Assembly: GCA_016196035.1 (NCBI GenBank)
Contig: JACPYM010000109.1
Coordinates: forward strand, 23,662 to 87,661
Direction of reading: 5' to 3'
From: Acidobacteriota bacterium
Lineage (GTDB): Bacteria > Acidobacteriota > Blastocatellia > RBC074
DNA length: 64,000 bases
Shown: piece after piece, positions 7,407 through 14,598 of the stretch
How the letters are laid out: every line of letters begins with the position of its first letter
Position numbering within the stretch: position 1 is the first letter of the stretch
The notes under the pieces: generated by a model
The model's database searches: none
Seen by the model: the letters and a program-made list of their open reading frames with translations, nothing else
Told to the model about the DNA's origin: nothing
Made by a program: the position numbers and the translations under genes

Positions 7407-9251
7407 ATGAGCGACCATCCGCTGCGCATTGTCCCCACACAGTCCAAACCGCCTGAACCGGCGGCAGAGACAATGCCTACGCTGGATGAAGCCGCCACCG
7501 ATCAAGCCAAAATCGCCGAGTTGCGCCGCCTGCTGCTGACGCCGGAACAGCAGCAACTCGCTGAAATCCAAACGCGCTTAAACGATCACCGGGGCCGCGT
7601 CAAAGACCTGAGCAGTTTGCTGCCCGATGCCGTCAGCACGCGCAACCGGCAGGATGAAGCCTTGACCGCCGCGCTGACGCACAATATCGGCCCGGCGCTC
7701 AAACAGGCGATCAAACACGACCCGTCCGCCGTCATCGAAGCCGTCACGCCCGTCATCGGCCCCGCCATCCGCCAGGCCATCACCAAGGCGTTGAACGAAT
7801 TCGTCCAGTCCATTGACGAGACGATGAAATACAGCGTTTCGGCGCGCGGGCTGAAGTGGCGCTTTGAGGCGCTCAAAACCGGGCGCTCGTTTGCCGAAGT
7901 GGTGATGTACCACACGCTGCTTTACCGCGTGGAACAGGCGTTTCTCTTCCACAAAAAAACCGGTCTGTTGTTACAACACGTCGCGACATCCACGGCGGTC
8001 TCGAAAGACGCCGATATGATTTCGGGCCTGCTCACGGCCATCAATGATTTTGCGCACGATTCGTTCAATGCGACCGCCGAGCAAAATCTGATGAAGCTCG
8101 ATTACGGCGATCTCGAAGTCTGGATCGAAGGCGGCACAACGCCCGTTGACCTGGCCTACATTGCGGTCGTCATCAACGGCAACGCGCCCGAAGGCTTGCG
8201 CACCGAGGTCTTGCTGCCCGCGCTCGAAGCCATCCACGGCAAACAGCGCGAGGACTTGCTCTCGTTTGATGGCGACACCAGCCCCTTCGACTTGAGCCGC
8301 CCGCATTTGGAAGAATGTTTGCGGGCGCAATATCGCGGCAAGTCGCCCGTCACTGAACAACCCAAAGGCTTTCGCTTGCCAGCCACGGTCGCCGTGCCGC
8401 TGGCGCTGCTCTTGCTGCTCTTGGGCGTATGGGGCTTTTTCAACTGGCGCGCGCAACGGCGCTGGAATGCGTACTTGAACACGTTGCAAGCAACTCAGGG
8501 CGTAATCGTCACTGAACAGGGGCATAGCGGCCTCGGTTTATTCAGCCCGCGTTTTCACAACGAAGGCTTGCGCGATCCGTTGGCGAGTGATCCGGCGGCG
8601 CTCTTACCCGCACAAAATCTTGCCCCCGCCAAAGTGGCGAGCACGTGGAAGCCATTTTACTCCCTTGATCCCGCGTTGGTGCTGGCGCGCGCCAACCACG
8701 TGCTTGAACCGCCGGCATCCGTCAAACTGAATGTTGAAAACGGCGTGCTCAAAGTCAGCGGCGATGCCCCGCAACAATGGCTCGAAACCGCGCGCCGCCT
8801 GACCCGCGCCTTGCCCGGCATCACGCAACTCGATGAAAGCGGCCTGCTCACCGCCGAGGCGCGCGAACAGCTCAAGCTCAAAGAAGAAATCGAATTTGTG
8901 TCTCTGTATTTCAACACCGGCACGGCCCAACCTGCGCCCGGACAGACCGCCGCCTTGCAAAAGCTAACCCAGCAGGTCAAGCGGCTGTTCGCCCTGGCCG
9001 CGCTCACCGGCAACCAACCGCAACTCGAAATTACCGGCCACACCGACACCGAAGGCGGCACGGATTTTAATCAACGGTTGAGCCAGGAGCGCGCCGACCG
9101 TGTGCTGAACGCGCTGGTGAGCAGCGGGATTGACCGTCAACACTTGCACGCCGTCGGGTTAGCGACCAAAGTTCCTTTGCGCGCCGAACAATCGGCGGAA
9201 GACAAACAACTCAATCGCCGCGCGTCCGTCCAAGTCGCGTGGCAGAATTGA
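7407..9251 (+). CDS. OmpA-family membrane protein with cytoplasmic-type N-terminus
   Basis: The 614-residue protein has no N-terminal signal peptide. About 325 soluble, helix-rich residues precede one membrane helix (about residues 330-347, VAVPLALLLLLLGVWGFF). After it comes a BON-like segment (VENGVLKVSGDAPQQWL, about 440-470) and a C-terminal OmpA peptidoglycan-binding domain (about 490-614) with TGHTDTEGG and NQRLSQERADRVLNAL. The topology suggests an inner-membrane protein with the N-terminus inside and the OmpA domain in the periplasm. It is followed 61 bases later by a Rab-like GTPase that could bind the cytoplasmic part. Confidence 0.85.
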   Translation: MSDHPLRIVPTQSKPPEPAAETMPTLDEAATDQAKIAELRRLLLTPEQQQLAEIQTRLNDHRGRVKDLSSLLPDAVSTRNRQDEALTAALTHNIGPALKQAIKHDPSAVIEAVTPVIGPAIRQAITKALNEFVQSIDETMKYSVSARGLKWRFEALKTGRSFAEVVMYHTLLYRVEQAFLFHKKTGLLLQHVATSTAVSKDADMISGLLTAINDFAHDSFNATAEQNLMKLDYGDLEVWIEGGTTPVDLAYIAVVINGNAPEGLRTEVLLPALEAIHGKQREDLLSFDGDTSPFDLSRPHLEECLRAQYRGKSPVTEQPKGFRLPATVAVPLALLLLLLGVWGFFNWRAQRRWNAYLNTLQATQGVIVTEQGHSGLGLFSPRFHNEGLRDPLASDPAALLPAQNLAPAKVASTWKPFYSLDPALVLARANHVLEPPASVKLNVENGVLKVSGDAPQQWLETARRLTRALPGITQLDESGLLTAEAREQLKLKEEIEFVSLYFNTGTAQPAPGQTAALQKLTQQVKRLFALAALTGNQPQLEITGHTDTEGGTDFNQRLSQERADRVLNALVSSGIDRQHLHAVGLATKVPLRAEQSAEDKQLNRRASVQVAWQN

Positions 9252-9312
9252 GTGCATCACGCGGAACAGGCCTGGCCCTGTTTCCCCAAGGCTGACCCCA
9301 GCAGCGGTATTT

Positions 9313-9813
9313 ATGTTACACAAGAAGAAAGTCTGTTTACTTGGCGCCTTTGCCGTCGGCAAGACCAGTCTGGTGCGGCGTTATGTCGAGGCCATTTACT
9401 CCGACAAATACCTGACCACGGTCGGCGTCGAAATCAAAAAGCGCACCGTCCAGGTCGGCGAACACGAAGTTTATCTGGTGATCTGGGATTTGGCCGGTGA
9501 AGACGAATTCCAGAAAGTGCAGTTGAGTTATCTGCGCGGAGCTTCCGGCTATTTGCTGGTGGCCGACGGCACGCGGCGCACGACGCTCGACACCGCCAAG
9601 GTCTTGCAACAACGCGTCAACGACAGCGTCGGCCCGGTGCCCTTCATTCTGCTGGTCAATAAAACCGACTTGCACAGCGAATGGGAAATTGACGAGGCCG
9701 CGCTGGCCGAGTTTAGCGCCGCCGGCTGGCACATCGTCAAAACCAGCGCGAAAAGCGGTGACAACGTCGAGGCCGCGTTTCAAACATTGGCTGAGTTGAC
9801 GTTGACCAAGTGA
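9313..9813 (+). CDS. Rab/Ras-like small GTPase
   Basis: Molecular switch binding GTP. All G motifs of the Ras-like fold are readable: G1 GAFAVGKTS (residues 11-19), G2 threonine in TTVGVEI, G3 WDLAGED, G4 NKTD and G5 TSAKSG. At 166 residues it is a bare G domain with no lipidation cysteine at the C-terminus. The WDxAGxE form of G3 is the Rab-like form, found in bacterial Rab-like and Rup-type GTPases rather than MglA. The stop overlaps the GTG start of the next gene, a histidine kinase, so the two are coupled. No GAP or GEF gene is visible nearby. Confidence 0.92.
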   Translation: MLHKKKVCLLGAFAVGKTSLVRRYVEAIYSDKYLTTVGVEIKKRTVQVGEHEVYLVIWDLAGEDEFQKVQLSYLRGASGYLLVADGTRRTTLDTAKVLQQRVNDSVGPVPFILLVNKTDLHSEWEIDEAALAEFSAAGWHIVKTSAKSGDNVEAAFQTLAELTLTK

Positions 9814-10946
9814 ACAAGGCTTTTCATTTTGTAACTACTGCATCATTTCATCTGATTGCTATGCTTGAACTGCCCTCCCGCATCCAGCAACACTTGCATG
9901 CGTTGATCGCCGAAAACCGTTCGCCCGCGTTTATCCTGTGTGATGCCGCCGGGAATCTGACGGCTTTTGGCGGCGCGTTGGAAACCTACGGCCTGACGCA
10001 GTTGGAACTCGGCGCGCCCGCAGATGAGCAAATCTTCCTGCTCACCGGGCTGCTCCCGCTCGAAAAAGAAGAGTTGCAACCCTGCGTACACACCGAATCG
10101 GGCTGCCCAGCGGATTTGCATTTCCTCAAAGCCGAAGAAGGCGATTACGTGTTGTTCCTGGATGCCTCGAAGCAGGAAGAGCAACAGCGGCTGATGCAAC
10201 AAAAAGGCAATGAACTGAGCCGCAACTATCAACGGCTGACCAAAGAGATTCAGAAGAAAGAAATCCTGCTGCATTGCATCGTGCATGATCTGGCCGGCCC
10301 GCTGCTCGGCATCAAAGGCGGCTATGAATTGCTCGCCAACGAGAACATCTCGCCCCAGGGCAAAAAGTTTTTAGAGATTGGTCTGCGCCAGGCCGACAAG
10401 CAGGAAAAGCTGATCAAGGACATCCTGCACGCCTTTGCCGCTGAGGTCGAAGCGCTCGACTCCTTCACCATTGACCCGGCCAGCGCGCCCGACGTCGCCC
10501 AAGTCATCAAAGACGTCGTCGAAGCGCTGCAACCGGCCTTCACGCTGCATCACGTCAAATTGCAAATCGCGCCCGGCCTGGAGTTCGCCCGCAACTGGAA
10601 AGTCGTCGGCGAAAAATCCCGGCTGGAACGCATCATCTCCAACCTGACCGAAAACGCGCTGCGCCACAGCCCGCCCGACACCACCGTCACCGTCGGCTGT
10701 TACGCCGACGAACACGACCAAATCCTAATCGCCATTGACGACGAAGGCCCCGGCATCCCGCCCGAAGTCGCACCCACCCTCTTCCAAAAGTTTTCCCAAG
10801 GGAAAAAAGGCAAAGGCAAAGTCGGCCTGGGACTCTATTTCTGCCGCATCACCGTCGAACAATGGGGCGGCCTCATCGGCCACGCACCACGTGAAGGCCA
10901 AGGCTCACGCTTTTGGTTTCGTTTGCCACGGCCAAAAGCAATTTGA
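9810..10946 (+). CDS. Sensor histidine kinase coupled to the small GTPase
   Basis: Residues about 20-130 form a PAS-like or otherwise unrecognised sensor domain with no membrane segment, so the kinase is probably soluble. A coiled stretch (about 130-160) leads to an H-box with a likely phospho-His in IVHDLAGPLLGIKGG (about 165). The HATPase domain shows N-box NLTENALRHSP, G1 DDEGPGIPPEV and G2 GKVGLGLYFC. The GTG start overlaps the GTPase stop by 4 bases (GTGA); an ATG 17 codons later is an alternative. No response regulator follows, so its partner must be elsewhere, or the GTPase or OmpA-like protein is functionally linked to it. Confidence 0.88.
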   Translation: MNKAFHFVTTASFHLIAMLELPSRIQQHLHALIAENRSPAFILCDAAGNLTAFGGALETYGLTQLELGAPADEQIFLLTGLLPLEKEELQPCVHTESGCPADLHFLKAEEGDYVLFLDASKQEEQQRLMQQKGNELSRNYQRLTKEIQKKEILLHCIVHDLAGPLLGIKGGYELLANENISPQGKKFLEIGLRQADKQEKLIKDILHAFAAEVEALDSFTIDPASAPDVAQVIKDVVEALQPAFTLHHVKLQIAPGLEFARNWKVVGEKSRLERIISNLTENALRHSPPDTTVTVGCYADEHDQILIAIDDEGPGIPPEVAPTLFQKFSQGKKGKGKVGLGLYFCRITVEQWGGLIGHAPREGQGSRFWFRLPRPKAI

Positions 10947-10981
10947 AATTGATAGAACGCACGAGCAAAGAGCCGAGAGTG

Positions 10982-11161
10982 CTAGACCGGGTTTCATTTC
11001 AGTGTACTGGAAAAGTCGTATCTAGGGACGGTACCGCGCGCGTCAGCAAGCGGGGCCTGCACACCATCGCCAATCCGCCTCACTTGACGTGCCGCTTGCT
11101 GACGCGCGCGGTACTGTCCCGGCGTATTGTTCCCGTATACGCAATGGCAAGCCGCTCTAAA
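10982..11161. repeat. Dispersed hairpin element, copy A (TTAGA-CGG family)
   Basis: Inner arms GGGACGGTACCGCGCGCGTC... (11025-11053) and its complement (11092-11120). The outer ends CTAGACCGGGTTTCA and GGCAAGCCGCTCTAA resemble short terminal inverted repeats. Other copies lie at 23759-23940, 42989-43171 and about 63745-63856, with a truncated end at 44708-44756. This element fills most of the space between the kinase and thiD genes. Confidence 0.85.
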
Positions 11162-11206
11162 GCTTGAGCTTCATGCACTTTCCCTTCACCACCCCAATCC
11201 GGCCAT

Positions 11207-11234
11207 TTGCCCCGTCCCAAGATAGTGTTATGAT
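11207..11234 (+). promoter_or_regulatory. Possible sigma-70 promoter for thiD
   Basis: TTGCCC (11207-11212), 16-base spacer, TATGAT (11229-11234), 69 bases before the thiD start. Matched by eye. Confidence 0.35.
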
Positions 11235-11303
11235 GCCCGCGTATTCCCACTAGATAAAGTGCTTTAAGCAACCGCGGCAATCGCTCACCGCGTTTCTTAT
11301 TGA

Positions 11304-12119
11304 ATGACGTTTGGCATGCGTGTTGTATTGACCATTGCCGGTTTCGATCCGTCCGCTGGGGCGGGGACGCTGGCCGACATTAAAACATTGGCAGCCTTCG
11401 GTTGTTTTGGCGTCGCGGCGGTTACTTCGTTGACCGCGCAAAATACGCAGGCCGTGTATGGCGCTTATCATCAACCGGCAACGGTGGTGCGCGCGCAACT
11501 CGCGCCGCTGTTAGAGGACTTTGACATCGCGGCGGTCAAACTGGGCATGCTGCCCAATCGCGCGATCATTGAAACCGTCGCAGAGATCATCACCGCGCAT
11601 AAGCTCCCAAACATCGTGCTCGATCCGGTGATCCGTTCGACCAGCGGCTACGATTTGATTGACGACGCGGCGCTCACGGCATTGGTTAAATACCTGCTGC
11701 CGCTGGCCGACATCATCACGCCCAATCTGCCCGAAGCAGAACGGCTGACGGGCCTCCCGGTAAAGGATGTAGCGGGGATGCGGCAAGCGGCGAAATATCT
11801 GCGCGACAAATCCGCAATCCGCAATCCGCAATCCGCAATTCTGATCAAGGGCGGTCATTTGCCGGATGAGGCGACTGATCTGTTTGATGATGGGCAAACT
11901 ACACACTTGCTCTATGCGCCTAAAATCTCCACACGCAACACGCACGGCACGGGTTGCACACTTTCGTCCGCCATCGCGGCAGGCTTGGCGTTAGGGGCTG
12001 AAATGCCGCAGGCGGTGCAACGCGCCAAAGAGTATGTGAGCGCCGCGCTGCGTAGCGCGCCCGACTTAGGCCACGGCGCTGGCCCCTTGAATCACTGGTT
12101 TTCGTTTGAGCAAGGCTGA
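11304..12119 (+). CDS. thiD: Hydroxymethylpyrimidine/phosphomethylpyrimidine kinase
   Basis: Phosphorylates HMP and HMP-P in thiamine synthesis. The ribokinase-fold signatures are clear: TIAGFDPSAGAGTLADIKT at the N-terminus, VTSLTAQNT, VKLGML, LDPVIRSTSG, ITPNLPEAERLTG, LIKGGH and the C-terminal anion-hole motif THGTGCTLSSAIAA. Length (271 aa) is normal. Residues about 170-178 (SAIRNPQSA) are encoded by tandem copies of the 8-base unit CAATCCGC, a repeat usually found between genes; it keeps the frame and lies in a surface loop before LIKGGH. Supplies the HMP-PP substrate for ThiE, encoded at 4.6 kb. Confidence 0.93.
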   Translation: MTFGMRVVLTIAGFDPSAGAGTLADIKTLAAFGCFGVAAVTSLTAQNTQAVYGAYHQPATVVRAQLAPLLEDFDIAAVKLGMLPNRAIIETVAEIITAHKLPNIVLDPVIRSTSGYDLIDDAALTALVKYLLPLADIITPNLPEAERLTGLPVKDVAGMRQAAKYLRDKSAIRNPQSAILIKGGHLPDEATDLFDDGQTTHLLYAPKISTRNTHGTGCTLSSAIAAGLALGAEMPQAVQRAKEYVSAALRSAPDLGHGAGPLNHWFSFEQG

Positions 12120-12147
12120 TCCCCTGGCTTGTTCACTTTGTTCCTGT

Positions 12148-14268
12148 ATGAGCAATTCTCTGAGTCCAGCAGTCTCCACACCCGCCCCGTTGACCGAGCC
12201 TGAACTCGTTGTCCGCCAATCCAGCGAAGAGTTCGCGCCTTTTGACCCGCAACGCATCACGGATGCGCTCGTCCGCGAAACCCGGATTGCGCCCGAATTG
12301 GCGCAGCAAATCAGCCTGGAAATTCAAGAACAACTCCACCGCTCCGGCATGCGCGCGTTGACCGCGCCGTTGATTCGCTGTCTGGTGGACGCCAAGCTGC
12401 TCGAATACGGCCAGACCGCCGCCTATCGTTTGCACACGCGGCTGGGCGTGCCGCTGTATGACGTAGATCGCGCCATCCAAGCCGCCCCGCGCGAAACCGA
12501 AACGGCCTTGCACGGCCCCGATGGCACGAGCCTCGCGCTGGCCGCAGAGATCAAACGCGAATACGCCATGCTGGCGGTCTTTTCTGAAACGGTCGCCAAC
12601 GCGCATCTGGCGGGTGATTTGCACATCGAAAACCTGGGCGAGATAGATCGCCCGACGACGATGATCGGTTCGCTCGATTTCATCAAACGGTATGGCGTGC
12701 GCTTGCCCGGCGGGTTTGCCGGTTCGCGTCCGGCGCGGCGACCCGAAGTGTTGGCCGCGCATCTGGTCAAACATACGGCGGCGTTGCACGGCTATTTCAG
12801 CGAAGCGCTCGCCTGGGATTCGGTCAACTTTGCGATTGCGCCGCTGCTGGTGGGTCTCAATCAACGCGAGATGAAACAGATCGCGCAGGTGCTGTTGTTT
12901 GAATTGTCGGCCCCAGCCGTGGCGCGCGGCGGCCAGTTGGTGCATTGCGATCTGCATCTGGACTGGGATTGCCCGCCCTATTTGCAAGACGCCCCAGTCG
13001 TGGGCGCGGGCGGCGAAAAACAACTGGCGACCTATGGTCAGCACGTCGCCGTCGCGCGCGATTTTCTCAAAGCGTTTTTTGAAGTTTATCTGGAAGGCGA
13101 TGGCCAGGGGCTGCCCTTCACCGGCCCGCGCCCAGTGTTACATGTCACCGAGGATTTGCTGGCCACCCCCGGCCAGCGCGGCGTGTTGGAATTGATTATG
13201 CGCGCCGCCACCGAACGCGGCGGCGTCTTGCTGGTCTTTGATCGCCCGTTGAATTCGGCGGCGGAAGCGGCTGTCGCCAAAGCTGAAGCGGCGTCGCAGT
13301 CCTTTACCGCGCGCTATGGCGTCAACGCCAGCAAGCTGCAACGCGCGCCCGAAAGCTGGCAATGGCGCGCCGCGCTGTTTTCTGCGGTCGCCATCAATCT
13401 GCCACGGCTGGCCTATCGCGCGGCGGGCAGCGAAGCGCGCTGCTTTGCCTTGCTCAGCGATTTGCTGGAATTGGCCGCCCAGGCTTCGCTGGAAAAGCGC
13501 GTCTTTCTGGAAAAGCTGTTGGCGCGCGGCGAAGCAGGCGCGCTGTCGTTGCTGGCCATGCGGCAGGATAACGAACAGTTTCTGCCGCTCGGCTGGACGG
13601 CGCACGCCCTCTGTCCAGTGGGTCTGGCTGAACTGACACAAGGCCTCACCGGCAAGGCCCTGGGTGCTGACGCCAGCGCCAATGAATTTGCCGCGCGCAT
13701 TGCCGCGCACTTGCACCAGGAAGCCGAACGGCTCTCGCTCAAACACAAAGTCCGCTTCCATATCGCCGAATCGCACGACCTGAGCGCCCCGCATCGTTTC
13801 GCGCGGCTCGACCTGCGCCACTATGACGGCGCGGTCTTTCAAGCGCTGAGTTTGGAATCTGCCGCCGAAGAAGAGGTCTTTTACACCAACGCGCTCAAGC
13901 TGCCGATTCAGCATCGGCTGAATTTGCTGGAACGGTTGAAGCTGGAGGGAGATTTGCAGGCGGGCAATATCTGGGGCGGCGCTTCGGCCTTGTGGCTGGG
14001 CGAAAGCGTGCCGACGCTCGAACGGTTATTGGCGCTGCTGCTGCTGGTGTTTCATCAAACGCAACTGCCGGCGTTAGCGCTGGCGCCTGAATTTACGATC
14101 TGTCTGGCCTGTCTGAACGCGACGCGCGGGCCAAGCACGACTTGCCCGCAATGTGGCTCAGCCCGGCTCGACAACCTCGCGTTAGCCGCCAATCGCTATA
14201 GCTATGTTTCAACCTGGCCGCGCTGGATGCAGCGCAAATTGCAGATGCGGCGGCGCGATGAAATCTAG
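12148..14268 (+). CDS. NrdD-like protein with ATP-cone, lacking the glycyl-radical glycine
   Basis: Resembles class III (anaerobic) ribonucleoside-triphosphate reductase. Residues about 17-90 are an ATP-cone regulatory domain (FDPQRITDALVRE, RCLVDAKLLEYG). The barrel region has FIKRYGVRLPGGFAG, a long helix region and ARGGQLVHCDLHLDWDCPP, recalling the RGGQ segment of NrdD. The C-terminus carries a CLAC...CPQC zinc ribbon. The final segment, where NrdD has R-x-x-G-Y with the radical glycine, reads NRYSYVSTW: serine replaces glycine and no other glycine follows. No nrdG activase gene is adjacent. It may therefore not be a working reductase. The ATG at 12148 is preferred over an upstream TTG overlapping thiD. 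Confidence 0.7.
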   Translation: MSNSLSPAVSTPAPLTEPELVVRQSSEEFAPFDPQRITDALVRETRIAPELAQQISLEIQEQLHRSGMRALTAPLIRCLVDAKLLEYGQTAAYRLHTRLGVPLYDVDRAIQAAPRETETALHGPDGTSLALAAEIKREYAMLAVFSETVANAHLAGDLHIENLGEIDRPTTMIGSLDFIKRYGVRLPGGFAGSRPARRPEVLAAHLVKHTAALHGYFSEALAWDSVNFAIAPLLVGLNQREMKQIAQVLLFELSAPAVARGGQLVHCDLHLDWDCPPYLQDAPVVGAGGEKQLATYGQHVAVARDFLKAFFEVYLEGDGQGLPFTGPRPVLHVTEDLLATPGQRGVLELIMRAATERGGVLLVFDRPLNSAAEAAVAKAEAASQSFTARYGVNASKLQRAPESWQWRAALFSAVAINLPRLAYRAAGSEARCFALLSDLLELAAQASLEKRVFLEKLLARGEAGALSLLAMRQDNEQFLPLGWTAHALCPVGLAELTQGLTGKALGADASANEFAARIAAHLHQEAERLSLKHKVRFHIAESHDLSAPHRFARLDLRHYDGAVFQALSLESAAEEEVFYTNALKLPIQHRLNLLERLKLEGDLQAGNIWGGASALWLGESVPTLERLLALLLLVFHQTQLPALALAPEFTICLACLNATRGPSTTCPQCGSARLDNLALAANRYSYVSTWPRWMQRKLQMRRRDEI

Positions 14269-14289
14269 CTTTCAAGCTGAAGAGAATCT

Positions 14290-14598
14290 GCCGCAGATAT
14301 ACGCAGGCAACCGCAGATAACTGAAAGTCTGTGCGTAATTCCGACCTTGTGTTTACAAGGGGTTTAGCGCCAGCTGCGCGGCCTGTTTATAGTTGCGGTG
14401 AGCAGCGCTTCCCAAGCTCCAGCGGAGCGACATCTGACACATGCCGCTCCGCTGGAGCTGGCGCGCAATCATCACGCGGCTTCTATAAACATTTGGCTCC
14501 GCTGGAGCCGGATTCGGTGCTTTCTGAATTACGCACACTCTTCAGGTAACTGAAAGTCTGCCAAATTTGATCTGCGTTTTTCAGCGTTTATCTGCGGC
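14290..14598. repeat. Outer CCGCAGATA/TATCTGCGG hairpin repeat
   Basis: GCCGCAGATATACGC (14290-14304) is complementary to GCGTTTATCTGCGGC (14584-14598) with one mismatch, and additional CGCAGAT units lie inside. The right arm abuts the stop codon of the next gene. A second element (14330-14546) lies within it. Confidence 0.7.
14330..14546. mobile_element. MITE-like insertion with TGTGCGTAATTC terminal repeats
   Basis: Terminal inverted repeats TGTGCGTAATTC (14330-14341) and its complement (14526-14537) enclose several hairpins with the CTCCAGCGGAGCGACAT motif. A 14-base direct repeat TAACTGAAAGTCTG lies at 14318-14331 and again at 14547-14560, as a target duplication would. The right copy is separated from the terminal repeat by 9 extra bases, so the exact right end is uncertain. 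No coding sequence. Confidence 0.5.

Noticed and set aside
11162..11303. TPP riboswitch before thiD
   Set aside because: The conserved CUGAGA and related core sequences are absent.
12133..13044. 303-codon open frame on the minus strand
   Set aside because: Opposite the NrdD-like gene; arginine/glutamine-rich and without domains.
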